In this document: in pieces, positions 35,239 to 44,176 of the stretch | Layout of the letters: every line of letters begins with the position of its first letter | How positions within the stretch are numbered: the stretch's first letter is position 1 | DNA from: Lentzea nigeriaca | Lineage (GTDB): Bacteria > Actinomycetota > Actinomycetes > Mycobacteriales > Pseudonocardiaceae | Direction of reading: 5' to 3' | Length of the DNA stretch: 64,000 nucleotides | NCBI RefSeq assembly: GCF_016907955.1 | Contig: NZ_JAFBCX010000003.1 | Span: 496,001-560,000, forward strand | The notes under the pieces: generated by a model | Databases searched by the model: none | What the model saw: only the letters and a program-made list of their open reading frames with translations | What the model was told of the DNA's origin: nothing | Made by a program: the position numbers and the translations under genes

Positions 35239-36935
35239 GCGGTGAACCGGGTGGACGCCCCGTCGATGAAGATCTGCGCGCGTTCCAGGGTGTGCGAGCC
35301 GTACGTCCCGCCCGCGCGGGCGTCCAGCAGCGCGCTCTGCTGAGTCTCCATCATCAACCGCTGCAGCTCGCGCTGCTGGTTCAGGTGGCTGTCGGGGTCG
35401 CGTTCGTTGACCATCTTGTCGATCACCTCGCTGATGACGAGGCTGCGTTTCCTGGCCTTCTCGAGGATCTCGTCGTCGAACGGCTTGCCGTTCTCCCGCT
35501 GGAGCGACGGGCTTTCCAGCAACGCCTGCGTCGCCGTCATCAGCTCACCGGCGAGCCGCGCGTACTCGCGGCGCTCGTGTTCCTCGTCGTTGCCGCGGAC
35601 GCCGAGCCACTTGATCACCAACGGCAGTGAGCCGCCCTGCACGACGAGGGTGAGGATCGCGACGGTGAACGCGACCAGGATCAGCTCGGCGCGGTGCGGC
35701 ACGTACGTCGGCAACGACTGGGCCGCGGCGAGGGTGACGACGCCGCGCATGCCCGACCAGGCGAGCACCGCGCCACCGCGCCACCCGAGGCCTTCGCTCG
35801 CGTAGAAGTTGATGTCGGCCTGGCGACGCTGGAGGGCACGCGCCGCGCGGTCGAACCGTTCCTCCTCGCCGGGGCGCGGCCCTCGCGCGGTGAAGCTGCC
35901 CACCCACGACTCCATGCGCCCGGACAGCTGGTCCGCGCGCTTCTGCTGGTGGCGCAGCAACCCGATCAGTGGGACCACGAACACCACGCGCAGTACGACG
36001 AGCGCCGCCGTCACCAGCAGACCGAGGACGAGCGTCCGGCTCAGGCCCTCGTCCGCCACGTCGCTCACCACCGACGTGAGCTCGAAGCCCATCAGCAGGA
36101 ACACGCCGTTCTCCAGCAGCAACTGGATCGTGCGCCAGTTCGTGCGTTCGGAGATCCGGTCGTGTGCCGCGAACCTACTGGCGCTCTGATGACCGGTGAT
36201 CAGACCGGCCGTGACGACCGCGATGACACCGGACGCGTGCAGCTCCTCGGTCGGAATGAACGCCAGGAACGGCACCACGAACGAGATAGCGGTGGTGAGC
36301 ACCGGCTGGCTCTGGATCTTCGACCGCACCCACACCGACACGACGCCGACCACAGCGCCGATCGCGATGCCAACGGCCACGGCGAACGCGAAGTCGCCGA
36401 GAGCACTGCCGAACGACACGGTCGTCGCGATCGCGGCGATGGCCGTGCGCATCAACACCAGCGCGGTCGCGTCGTTGACCAGACCCTCGCCTTCCAGGAT
36501 CGTCACGAGTCGCGGCGGCAACCCGAGCCGCTTGCCGATGGACGTCGCCGCGACGGCGTCCGGCGGGCTGATCACCGCACCCAGCGCCAGTGCCGCCGCG
36601 AAGCCGATGTCCGGCAGCAGCCACCAGATCAGCAGGCCCGTCCCGAACGCCGACACCGCGACGAGCAGGACCGACAGCGCCCCGATGGTCTTGGCGTTGC
36701 GCCGGAAGTCCACCACCGGCACGTTCACCGCGGCCGCGTAGAGGATCGGCGGCAGCACCACCACCAGGATCAGCTCCGGCTCGACGAACACCCGCGGCGC
36801 GCCGGGCAGCTGACTGCACCCCATGCCGACGAGCACCAGCAGCACGGGCGCCGCGACACCCAGCTTGGGCGCGAGGTACGACACCGCCACGATGATCAGC
36901 ACGGCCGCGACCGCGAGCAAAGCCAGTTCCTGCAT
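35235..36935 (-). CDS. CPA1-type Na+/H+ antiporter
   Basis: A 566-residue membrane protein with about twelve hydrophobic segments between residues 1 and 410 and a charged cytoplasmic tail. Family motifs are PPILYAAAVNVPVVDFRRN (about 62-80), ALGAVISPPDAVAATSIGKRLGLP (about 117-140) and ILEGEGLVNDATALVLM (about 145-161), which hold the ion-binding Asp residues of NhaP/NHE exchangers. The tail (about 430-566) is helical and rich in Glu/Arg (KWLGVRGNDEEHERREYARLAGEL and on). It probably exports sodium in exchange for protons. It stands alone on its strand and converges on the molybdenum hydroxylase operon. Confidence 0.9.
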   Translation of the reverse strand: MQELALLAVAAVLIIVAVSYLAPKLGVAAPVLLVLVGMGCSQLPGAPRVFVEPELILVVVLPPILYAAAVNVPVVDFRRNAKTIGALSVLLVAVSAFGTGLLIWWLLPDIGFAAALALGAVISPPDAVAATSIGKRLGLPPRLVTILEGEGLVNDATALVLMRTAIAAIATTVSFGSALGDFAFAVAVGIAIGAVVGVVSVWVRSKIQSQPVLTTAISFVVPFLAFIPTEELHASGVIAVVTAGLITGHQSASRFAAHDRISERTNWRTIQLLLENGVFLLMGFELTSVVSDVADEGLSRTLVLGLLVTAALVVLRVVFVVPLIGLLRHQQKRADQLSGRMESWVGSFTARGPRPGEEERFDRAARALQRRQADINFYASEGLGWRGGAVLAWSGMRGVVTLAAAQSLPTYVPHRAELILVAFTVAILTLVVQGGSLPLVIKWLGVRGNDEEHERREYARLAGELMTATQALLESPSLQRENGKPFDDEILEKARKRSLVISEVIDKMVNERDPDSHLNQQRELQRLMMETQQSALLDARAGGTYGSHTLERAQIFIDGASTRFTA

Positions 36936-36980
36936 GACGTGCAGTTTGTCTGATGAGGACGGCCCTCGCCCGTGCAGGGG

Positions 36981-38585
36981 TCAGGCCGGCAGCACGTGCC
37001 GTCCGTCGCGGTTGGTGCTCAGGCACAACGAGCAGATCGTGCCGCCGAGCGCGCTGGCCGTCATGTCCGGCCGCTCGTACGACTCCCCGCACACCACGCA
37101 GTCGTAGGTCGTGCCGCTCGGGTTGCCGCCGGCGTCGAGCAGCGGTTCGGCGATGCCGTCGTCGGTGCGGCGCAGGTAGAAACGGCCGCGGGTGAGCACG
37201 GCGAGCAGCGGCGTCAGCACGACCGGGATGCCGACGGCCACCAGCGGCGAGTACGGCTGGATCGCGGCACCGAACAGTCCGAAGTAGACGGAGATGGACA
37301 GGATCGACGACGCGAGGAACGATCCGACACCGACCGGGTTGACCGCGTAGAGCATGCCGCGGCGGAACTCCGGCTGCTTCGGTGACAGCTTCAGCACGTA
37401 CTTGTTGATCGCGATGTCGGTGGCGACGGTGACGACCCACGCCATCGCGCAGTTGGAGTAGAAGCTCAGCAGCTTGTTCAGGAAGCTGAACATGTCGGCT
37501 TCCATCAGCACCAGCGCGATCGCGAGGTTCACCAGCACGAACACGAGCCGCCCCGGATACCGCTTGGTGACGCGGGTGAACGAGTTCGTCCAGGCCAGCG
37601 AGCCGGAGTAGGCGTTGGTGACGTTGATCTTCACCTGGCTCAGCACGACGAGCACCAGCGCCAGCGGCACCACCAGCCACGGCGGCATGAACTGCTTGAA
37701 CACACCGGTGAACTGCTCGATCGGCTCGACCGCGGCGACCGCGCCGACGGCGTCGAGCACGTAGACGGCCATGAACACGCCGATCGCCTGTTTGAGCGCG
37801 CCGAACACGACCCAGCCGGGCCCGGCCAGGATCGTCGCGGTCCACCAGACCCGCCGGTTCTCGTCGGTCCGCGGCGGCATGAACCGCAGGTAGTCGATCT
37901 GCTCGCCGATCTGCCCCATCAACGACAGGCACACACCGGCGCCCAGCATCACCGCGGCCGTGCTCACCCCGTTGTCGCCGTAGGAGAGCCAGCGCTGCAC
38001 CGAGTCCGGGTCCTTGACGATCAGGAAGATCAGCGGCGCGACCATCAGCAGCAGCCACAACGGGTTCGTCCAGCTCTGCAGCTTCGCCAGCACCTTCATC
38101 CCGTAGATCACCAGCGGGATGATCACCAGCGTCGAGGTCGCGTAGCCCAGCCACAGCGGCAGGCCGAGCGCGTACCGCAGGCCCTGCGCCATGATCGAGC
38201 CTTCGAGCGCGAAGAAGATGAACGTGAAGCTCGCGAAGATGACGCTCGTGAGCACCGACCCGTAGTAGCCGAACCCGGAGCCGCGGGTGATCAGGTCGAG
38301 GTCGATGTTGTACCTGGCCGCGTAGTAGGCCAGCGGAAACCCGGTCACGAAGATGACGACCGCGGCGAACACGATGGCCAGCAAGGCGTTTCCGGTGCCG
38401 TGCGTCAGACCGATGCCGGCGCCGATCGAGAAGTCCGCCATGTACGCGATGCCGCCCAGCGCCGACGCCCCGACCACCGCTGGCGTCCAGCGCCGATAGG
38501 TGCGCGGCGCGAACCGCAGGGTGTAGTCCTCGAGCGTCTCGTTGGACGCTTCGCGTACCGGCGCGCGCACCTCGTCAACGGTCAT
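36981..38585 (-). CDS. NCS1-family permease with C-terminal zinc-ribbon-like tail
   Basis: A 534-residue nucleobase/cation symporter-1 protein with about twelve membrane segments. RRWTPAVVGASALGGIAYMADFSIGAGIGLTHG near the N-terminus (about 29-61) and the GSGFGYYGSVLTS segment are typical of cytosine/purine/allantoin/hydroxymethylpyrimidine transporters. After the last membrane segment a soluble tail of about 60 residues follows, with C496-x2-C499 and C518-x2-C521 (DCVVCGESYERPD and ICSLCLSTN), a rubredoxin/zinc-ribbon pattern not usual in this family. The start at 38585 gives MTVDEVRAPVREASNETLEDY. The longer frame upstream is a shadow of the opposite gene. The substrate is unknown. Confidence 0.85.
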   Translation of the reverse strand: MTVDEVRAPVREASNETLEDYTLRFAPRTYRRWTPAVVGASALGGIAYMADFSIGAGIGLTHGTGNALLAIVFAAVVIFVTGFPLAYYAARYNIDLDLITRGSGFGYYGSVLTSVIFASFTFIFFALEGSIMAQGLRYALGLPLWLGYATSTLVIIPLVIYGMKVLAKLQSWTNPLWLLLMVAPLIFLIVKDPDSVQRWLSYGDNGVSTAAVMLGAGVCLSLMGQIGEQIDYLRFMPPRTDENRRVWWTATILAGPGWVVFGALKQAIGVFMAVYVLDAVGAVAAVEPIEQFTGVFKQFMPPWLVVPLALVLVVLSQVKINVTNAYSGSLAWTNSFTRVTKRYPGRLVFVLVNLAIALVLMEADMFSFLNKLLSFYSNCAMAWVVTVATDIAINKYVLKLSPKQPEFRRGMLYAVNPVGVGSFLASSILSISVYFGLFGAAIQPYSPLVAVGIPVVLTPLLAVLTRGRFYLRRTDDGIAEPLLDAGGNPSGTTYDCVVCGESYERPDMTASALGGTICSLCLSTNRDGRHVLPA

Positions 38586-38664
38586 GAACCCTGACGCTAG
38601 GAACGCCGCGTTTCGGTCCATCACCACCTTTTGTGACGACCTCGTGACGCTACGGTCTGGGGTC

Positions 38665-39132
38665 ATGGACGATCTGGTGGCCTTCATGAGGGAACGCAGG
38701 CGTGCCGACGAGGCCGCCGCGGCGGCGTGGGCGGAGCGCTCGGCGACGATCACGGCGTGGGCGAAGAAGGTCGCGACCCTGCTGACGCGCCACGAGATCC
38801 CGGCTGACCAGACGCTGTTCGACAGGGCCGGTGAGCACAAGGTGCGGATCGCGTCCGGCTGGCTCGTGCTGACGACGAGGACGCCGAGCGCGGCGCATCC
38901 CGGCGTGCTCAAGGACGCCGGGATCCTCCTGACGCCGAGCGGCGAGCTCTGGCAGTACGACAACGAGTGGCCCATGTCCGCCCGCCTCACCGCGACGATC
39001 CCCGCGTTCCGCACGGCCGAGGGTGCCGCGTTGAAGGCCAGGTGCGAGTGGATCCTCGACAACGTCATCGAGGCCTTCGCGGACGCGCTCGATCGGCACG
39101 GCATCGACGTGGCCGAACTCGAAGAGCTCTAG
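38665..39132 (+). CDS. hypothetical soluble protein
   Basis: A 155-residue protein I do not recognise. It is mainly helical with a basic, Ala-rich N-terminal helix (DDLVAFMRERRRADEAAAAAWAERS), then two beta-rich tracts (HKVRIASGWLVLTTRTPS and GILLTPSGELWQYDNEW) and a C-terminal helix ending in acidic IDVAELEEL. No signal peptide or membrane segment is present. The ATG at 38665 is taken because the frame upstream of it runs into the start region of the divergent permease gene. It stands alone. Confidence 0.65.
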   Translation: MDDLVAFMRERRRADEAAAAAWAERSATITAWAKKVATLLTRHEIPADQTLFDRAGEHKVRIASGWLVLTTRTPSAAHPGVLKDAGILLTPSGELWQYDNEWPMSARLTATIPAFRTAEGAALKARCEWILDNVIEAFADALDRHGIDVAELEEL

Positions 39133-39322
39133 ATCGTTGACCGGGAAAGGCTGCTGGTCACAGCCTGGTGATCGTATGCGGTCAAGGATCGTTTGACGGG
39201 TGCGCCGATCGTCCAGTTGTGCCAGATCGGGTTGCACGATACGGGTCCAGAGTCCGACCGGAAGGCGGCCGCCGTGGTGCCTTCGCGCGTGTCGCCACCC
39301 GAGCCGCACAGCGGTCAACGAC

Positions 39323-40537
39323 CTAGGGTGTGTGGATAGTGCGGGTGAGGAAGTCAGCGACCAGGTTCTCGTAGCGTTGGCGGTCGGAGTTCCACGACTC
39401 GACGTGGTCGGCTCCGGGGAATTCCTCGTACTGGATCTGCCAGCCCGTCGTCTTACCCGCCTCGGCGAAGTCCCGGTTCATCTGGGCCGGGGCCTCGGTG
39501 TCGGCGTCGCCCTGGAGGACGAGCGCCGGCGGTTTGACGGCCGGCGGGTATTTGATCAAGTCGAGGTGCTCGAAGTCGACGCCGGTGCGCCAGCCCATCA
39601 TGGCGTCGGTCAGATGGACTGCGAACCGGGGCGCGCCGTACTGCTCGCCGCCGACGTAGGCGGACACCGCGAGCATGCTGGTGGTCGGCGCGTCCAGCAC
39701 GATCGAGGCGGTCATCCCGGCCAGCGGGGAGCGGGCGAGGAATTGGCCGACGATCTGCCCGCCGTTGGACTCGCCGAGCAGCACCACCCTCCGCGCGCCG
39801 TGCTCCTGGGCGAACCGGACCGCCGATTCGACGTCCTGCCATTCGGATCCGCCCAGGTGCAGCAGTCCGTCCGGGGAGGCCGGGGCTCCCTCGTCGTTGC
39901 GGTAGGTGATGGCGAGCATCGGCAGGCCGAGCCGGTGCACGACCGGGGCGATCGGCATCACCGCCTTGCGGCGCCCGTTTTGACCGTGCACCCCGATCAC
40001 CCACGTCGAGTCGTCCGGGCCAGTGGCCGGCACGTACCAGGCCGGAGCCGGGCCGAGCTCGGTGGGCACCATCACCTCCGAGTAGTCCAAGCCGAGCGTG
40101 GTCTTCGGATCCGAGGGCATCGCCCCGCCCACGTACACACCCGCGCCGATGGTCGGGAGCGCGCCGTCCAGCAGTCGGCGCTCCACCGAATCCGCCGTCT
40201 GGGACACGATGTCGCCCATCAGCGCCCAGCCGCCGTCCCAGGACAGCCAGTACGTGCCCCGGTGGCGTGCCGTCTTGGTGTTGGCGGTGACGACCACGTC
40301 CTTCCCGGCCCCGGCGTCCTTCACGGCCAGCACGGTCTCCAGGTGCTGTCCATGGTCCGGCACGATCTGCTGGCTCGAGGCCCACCACGAGACCCAGAAG
40401 GTCCCGCCGACCAGCAACACCACAAGGGCGGCTGCGGAGGGGATCACGATCCGAAGCCAGCGCCGCCGCATCCCCGGCCTGGCCGGTTCCGATGCCCCCG
40501 CGGGCTCGGGTTCTGGATGATCAGGCTCTGAGCCCAT
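39323..40537 (-). CDS. membrane-anchored alpha/beta hydrolase
   Basis: A 404-residue protein. It has a short Pro/Glu-rich cytoplasmic head, one membrane segment (about 28-50, RIVIPSAAALVVLLVGGTFWVSWWA) and an extracytoplasmic alpha/beta-hydrolase domain. The nucleophile is in LLGESNGGQIVGQFL (about Ser 250), the acid in LQGDADTEAPAQMN and the base in FPGADHVESWNSDR. The WVIGVHGQNGRRKA strand supplies the oxyanion hole. It resembles surface lipase/esterases of the dienelactone type. The preceding TetR gene overlaps its start by 17 bases, so the two form an operon and the TetR protein probably controls it. The substrate is unknown. Confidence 0.82.
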   Translation of the reverse strand: MGSEPDHPEPEPAGASEPARPGMRRRWLRIVIPSAAALVVLLVGGTFWVSWWASSQQIVPDHGQHLETVLAVKDAGAGKDVVVTANTKTARHRGTYWLSWDGGWALMGDIVSQTADSVERRLLDGALPTIGAGVYVGGAMPSDPKTTLGLDYSEVMVPTELGPAPAWYVPATGPDDSTWVIGVHGQNGRRKAVMPIAPVVHRLGLPMLAITYRNDEGAPASPDGLLHLGGSEWQDVESAVRFAQEHGARRVVLLGESNGGQIVGQFLARSPLAGMTASIVLDAPTTSMLAVSAYVGGEQYGAPRFAVHLTDAMMGWRTGVDFEHLDLIKYPPAVKPPALVLQGDADTEAPAQMNRDFAEAGKTTGWQIQYEEFPGADHVESWNSDRQRYENLVADFLTRTIHTP

Positions 40538-41102
40538 CGAGGACCCTCCGTCCGGTTCGCTCGCACAGTGCGCGAAATTCCTGCTCGGACAGACCGATCC
40601 GGCCGCCGAGGTAGAGCTGGACCAGGCCCTGCGTCTGCGCGGTGAGGGTCAGCGCCATTTCGAGGGGGTCGTCGCGGCGCAGCGCACCCTCCCGCATGCC
40701 CTGCTCCAGCGCCTGGGCGGCCGGCGTGAAGATCGGCGAGCCGCCATCGCGGAAATCCTCGGGGAAGCGCCTGGCCTGCGCCCGCTGCTCGGTGAGCAGG
40801 AAGGCATACAGGTGCGGCTGGCCAAGCGCGAAATCAAGGAAGTCCTGCAACTGCCCGAACAACCGCTCCTCCCATCCGCCCTGTTCGCCGCGCCGCCCCC
40901 AGCTCGTGGCCAGCTCGGCGAAAGTGGCCTCGGCGACCTCGCGCAGCAGCGCGTCCCGGTTCGGGAAGTGCGTGTAGATCGCCATCGGCGTGATGCCGGC
41001 GGCCTCGGCCACCCGGCGCATGCTCACCGCGGCGGCGCCCTCCGCGAGCAGAATCGCCCTTGCCGCCGAGGCGATCCGGTCGGCTGTCCGTTCTGCGGTC
41101 AC
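40521..41102 (-). CDS. TetR-family transcriptional regulator
   Basis: A 193-residue TetR regulator. The N-terminal helix-turn-helix reads TADRIASAARAILLAEGAAAVSMRRVAEAAGITPMAIYTHFPNRDALLREVAEA (about 4-58), and a C-terminal WHG/TetR_C-like ligand domain follows. It is followed by, and overlaps with, a membrane-anchored hydrolase, which it is likely to regulate. A dyad with CTGTATA and TGTACAG halves lies just upstream of its start and is probably its operator. The ligand cannot be deduced. Confidence 0.88.
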   Translation of the reverse strand: MTAERTADRIASAARAILLAEGAAAVSMRRVAEAAGITPMAIYTHFPNRDALLREVAEATFAELATSWGRRGEQGGWEERLFGQLQDFLDFALGQPHLYAFLLTEQRAQARRFPEDFRDGGSPIFTPAAQALEQGMREGALRRDDPLEMALTLTAQTQGLVQLYLGGRIGLSEQEFRALCERTGRRVLDGLRA

Positions 41103-41110
41103 GATCTACA

Positions 41111-41136
41111 CTGTATAGGGAATCTACGGTGTACAG
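41111..41136. promoter_or_regulatory. candidate TetR operator upstream of the tetR-hydrolase operon
   Basis: CTGTATA (41111-41117) and TGTACAG (41130-41136) are inverted halves with one mismatch and a 12-base spacer, nine bases before the tetR start. The sequence TACACTGTATAG overlaps the left half and resembles promoter/operator sequences common before tetR genes. The position favours autoregulation. Confidence 0.45.
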
Positions 41137-41194
41137 CTTGGCGTCGACGCCCCGGCCTGCGGGGCCGGGCCATCACGGTGGCGAACTCGGGCGT

Positions 41195-41353
41195 TCACCG
41201 GTTATGCGGCACGGGTGCGCCTCGCGTCGTGAGGATGACGACGGGCAGGCCCGTGTCCCACAGCGTGGTGCCCTGCGTACCGCCCGAACTCTCGTACAGC
41301 TCGACCTGGTCGCGGATCCACTTCGCCGGGCTCGACCCGTACTCGCCCTCCAC
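41195..41353 (-). pseudogene. remnant of a deazaflavin (F420)-dependent nitroreductase (Ddn/DUF385 family)
   Basis: A 52-codon frame reads GEYGSSPAKWIRDQVELYES, then GGTQGTT, LPVVILTTRGA and a premature stop after PVPHNR. This is the N-terminal third of the Ddn-like deazaflavin-dependent reductase family, which normally continues RSGKLRKTPLMRVEH after TTRGA. The similarity breaks at about 41220, exactly at that point, so the rest of the gene has been deleted or replaced. It lies in the 304-base gap between the tetR and kinase genes, in which I see nothing else except the tetR operator. Confidence 0.65.
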
Positions 41354-41406
41354 GGATCAACCCGAATACCACGGGAAACCCCGAGGCAGATGCAGTTCCG
41401 TTGCGG

Positions 41407-43362
41407 CTACCGCTGCTTCAGCTTCCAGATCCGGATCGACTTGTCCGCACCGGCACAGGCGATCCGCTCCCCCTTCGGGTCGAACGCCACCGTCTCGATC
41501 CGGCCGGCGGCACCGACGACCATGGCGCGCACGGACTTCGACGCCACGTCCCACAACTGCACGGCGTTGCCGTGGCCCCAGGTCGCGATGGTCTTGCCGT
41601 CCGGGTGGTACAGGGCCTTGGTGATGATGTCGTCGCCCTCGGTGCGGTCGAGGACGACCTTGCTCTGACCGGTCGCCACGTCCCAGAGCTGCATGCTGTT
41701 CGTGCCGTCGTCGTCGGGCACCGCGAGGGTCTTGCCGTCCGGGGAGAACGCCACGCCACTCGCGGTCGAGTCGTTGATGGTCCTGACCGTCTTGCCGGTG
41801 GCCGGGTCGACGAGCTTGATCTCCTGGAACTTGGTGCCGCCGTAGGCGAGCAGCTTGCCGTCCGGGCTGAACGCGAGGTCGTCGCCGCCGTGGGCGTCGG
41901 TCAGGCCGATCTTGACCTTGCGGGTCGCCACGTCCCACACCTTGAGGCCGCCGGTGTGGGTCAGGCCGACGATCGTGTTGCCGTCCGGGTGGAAGCGCAG
42001 GCACTTCATGATCGACCTGGCGTCCTCCAGCGTGCCGATCTGCGTGCGGTCGGCGAGGTTCCACAGGAACGTGGTGCTGTCGCCGGTACGGTTGCCGCCC
42101 GCCGCGAGGATCTTGCCGTCGGGGCTGATCGCCACCGCGCACGACGAGGCGCCGCCGGGTCCGTCCGGGTTCTGGACCGTGCCGATGAGTTTGCCGGTCC
42201 CGGTGTCCCAGATGCGGACCACGGCACCGTCGATGCCGTCGTCGCCGCTGACCAGGATCTTGCCGTCCGGGGTCCACGCGATCGACGTGACCGTGTCCTT
42301 GTGGTCGGACAGCTGGATGTGCTCGGTGATGTCCTCGGGCCGGGCTCCTGACGAAGGCGTCGACTGCTCGGAGCCGCCTTCCTTGGTGGAGGCCTTCTTG
42401 TCGTTGCTGGTCGGCAGTTCCGCCGCGTCACCCTTGTTGCTCCGGGAGCTGAGCCACCACGCGGTGCCGCCGCCGATCGCCGCGACCGCACCCGCGCCGG
42501 CGAGCAGCATCGTGCGTCTGCTGACACCGGACTTCGCCGCCGGCAGCACGACAGGCGCACCGGCGAGCAACGCCTGCGCCTGGTCCACCGACGCGCGCTC
42601 GGCGGGGTTCTTGCGCAGCAACCCGCCCAGCAACGACGAGAGGTATCCGGCGCGCACCGGAGGCGGCGGCTCCTGGGTCAGCAGCATCGACAGCGTCGTC
42701 ATGAAGTCCTGGCCCTGGAACGGGGGTCTGCCCTCCACGGCGGCGTACAGGGTGGCGCCGAGCGACCACATGTCCGTCGCCGGGGTGATCGGCGCGCCGG
42801 TGCCCTGCTCTGGCGCCATGTACGCGGGCGTGCCGACGATCGAGCCGTCGGTGGTCAGCGGGACGTCGCCGGTGAGCCGCGCGATGCCGAAGTCGGTGAT
42901 CACCACGCGCTCGCCGGACAGCAACACGTTGGCGGGCTTGAGATCCCGGTGCACGATCCCGGCCTGGTGCGCCGCCCGCAACGCGCCCAGCATCGCGTTC
43001 GCGACGTGGGCGACCTGGTCGACGGGCAGCGCGCCGTGAGCCTTGATCGCGTCGGACAGCGACCCGCCCCGCACGTACTCCATCACGATCATGGGCGTGC
43101 CGTTGTACTCGACGACGTCGTGCACCGTGACGATGCCGGGGTGGTTCAGCTGACCGGCCAGCTGCGCCTCACGCATCGCGCGACGGCACAGCAACGCCCG
43201 CTCCTGTGCGTCGAGACCGGCGGACAGCAGCAGTTCCTTGATGGCCACCTCACGGCCGATGACCTCGTCACGGCCGAGCCACACCCGGCCCATGCCGCCG
43301 GTGCCGATCACCTGAACGAGCCGGTAGCGGTGGGCCACCAGGCTTCCCGTCGCATCTGTCAC
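41407..43362 (-). CDS. serine/threonine protein kinase fused to an extracytoplasmic WD40 propeller
   Basis: A 651-residue receptor-like kinase. The PknB-type kinase domain spans about 11-270: the Gly loop is IGTGGMGRVWLG, the lysine K42 in VAIKE, the catalytic HRDLKPAN with D140, and DFG D157, with activation loop TDGSIVGTPAYMAPE. A juxtamembrane RR and one membrane segment (about 289-307) follow. After a Ser/Lys/Glu-rich linker, residues about 345-651 form seven WD40 repeats (KILVSGDD, VRIWDTGTGK, VKVWD-like LKVWDVATRK, FSPDGKTLAV, IRIWKLKQR). It probably senses an extracellular ligand or envelope protein. It stands alone. ATGTTG-N9-CAACAT at about 43430-43450, upstream, is a possible operator. 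Confidence 0.92.
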   Translation of the reverse strand: MTDATGSLVAHRYRLVQVIGTGGMGRVWLGRDEVIGREVAIKELLLSAGLDAQERALLCRRAMREAQLAGQLNHPGIVTVHDVVEYNGTPMIVMEYVRGGSLSDAIKAHGALPVDQVAHVANAMLGALRAAHQAGIVHRDLKPANVLLSGERVVITDFGIARLTGDVPLTTDGSIVGTPAYMAPEQGTGAPITPATDMWSLGATLYAAVEGRPPFQGQDFMTTLSMLLTQEPPPPVRAGYLSSLLGGLLRKNPAERASVDQAQALLAGAPVVLPAAKSGVSRRTMLLAGAGAVAAIGGGTAWWLSSRSNKGDAAELPTSNDKKASTKEGGSEQSTPSSGARPEDITEHIQLSDHKDTVTSIAWTPDGKILVSGDDGIDGAVVRIWDTGTGKLIGTVQNPDGPGGASSCAVAISPDGKILAAGGNRTGDSTTFLWNLADRTQIGTLEDARSIMKCLRFHPDGNTIVGLTHTGGLKVWDVATRKVKIGLTDAHGGDDLAFSPDGKLLAYGGTKFQEIKLVDPATGKTVRTINDSTASGVAFSPDGKTLAVPDDDGTNSMQLWDVATGQSKVVLDRTEGDDIITKALYHPDGKTIATWGHGNAVQLWDVASKSVRAMVVGAAGRIETVAFDPKGERIACAGADKSIRIWKLKQR

Positions 43363-43485
43363 GGCGCGCAGCGTAGATGAGAACGAACCGCTTTTCGCGC
43401 GGGTCTCTCAAGTTCGGGAAACACGGGAAATGTTGGCGCACAAGCAACATCATGCGCGCTCAATCGGTCGACAATGGACCTGTCG

Positions 43486-44106
43486 CTAGTGGACTCTCGC
43501 GACCTCGATGCCGACCTCGCCGAAGAACCGCAGCTTCTTCGTCCGCGTCGGCTCGACGGTGAACCCCGCCGCGGCGATGCGCTTCGACACCGCGTCACCG
43601 ACGTTGTCCCGCAGGTGTTCGTGCTTGTGGTCGTGCAGCACGGCGTCGGCGAGCACCAGCACACCGTCGGGCTTGAGCACGCGGCGCACCTCGGCGAGCA
43701 TCTCGTCCTTCGACGCGGTGTCCAGGTGGTGTAACGCCAGGCTGGAGAAGACCCGGTCGAACGAGTGGTCTGGATACGGCAGCTCCTGGGCGTAGCCGCG
43801 GTCGAGCCGCACCGTCAGGCCGTCCCGCCGGAACTTCCGCTCGGCTCTGGCGAGCATCTTCAGGTCGGGATCGAGGCCGAAGAGCTCGACGTTGCGATGC
43901 CGCTTCCCCGTGGCGCGCAACAGGTTTCCCGTTCCGCAGCCGATGTCGAGCAGGTGGTGGCCGTCCCTCAGGCCGGCCAGCGCGATCATCTGTTCGTGCA
44001 CTCCGCGCAACGCGGACACGCGGTGCACCACGTCGTAGAGCGGCAGCAGGTAGTGCTTCCCCATGCCCGGCAGATAGTCTCGCTCCTGGGACGATATTTC
44101 GGTCAT
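43486..44106 (-). CDS. SAM-dependent methyltransferase (UbiE-like)
   Basis: A 206-residue class I methyltransferase. Motif I is LLDIGCGTGNLLRATG (about 52-67), followed by LFGLDPDLKMLARAERK, then YAQELPYPDHSFDRVFSSLALHHL and a RVLKPDGVLVLADA strand, the pattern of UbiE/Coq5 and related small-molecule methyltransferases. The substrate is unknown. Its start is nearly back to back with the AraC-type regulator on the other strand, so that regulator may control it. The end lies about 120 bases upstream of the kinase start. Confidence 0.85.
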   Translation of the reverse strand: MTEISSQERDYLPGMGKHYLLPLYDVVHRVSALRGVHEQMIALAGLRDGHHLLDIGCGTGNLLRATGKRHRNVELFGLDPDLKMLARAERKFRRDGLTVRLDRGYAQELPYPDHSFDRVFSSLALHHLDTASKDEMLAEVRRVLKPDGVLVLADAVLHDHKHEHLRDNVGDAVSKRIAAAGFTVEPTRTKKLRFFGEVGIEVARVH

Positions 44107-44176
44107 GAACCCATTCTGGCGGGGATTTCTGCATGGTTTCTGTGCCGATTCGCGGTTTGAGTGGGACGATTTGACG

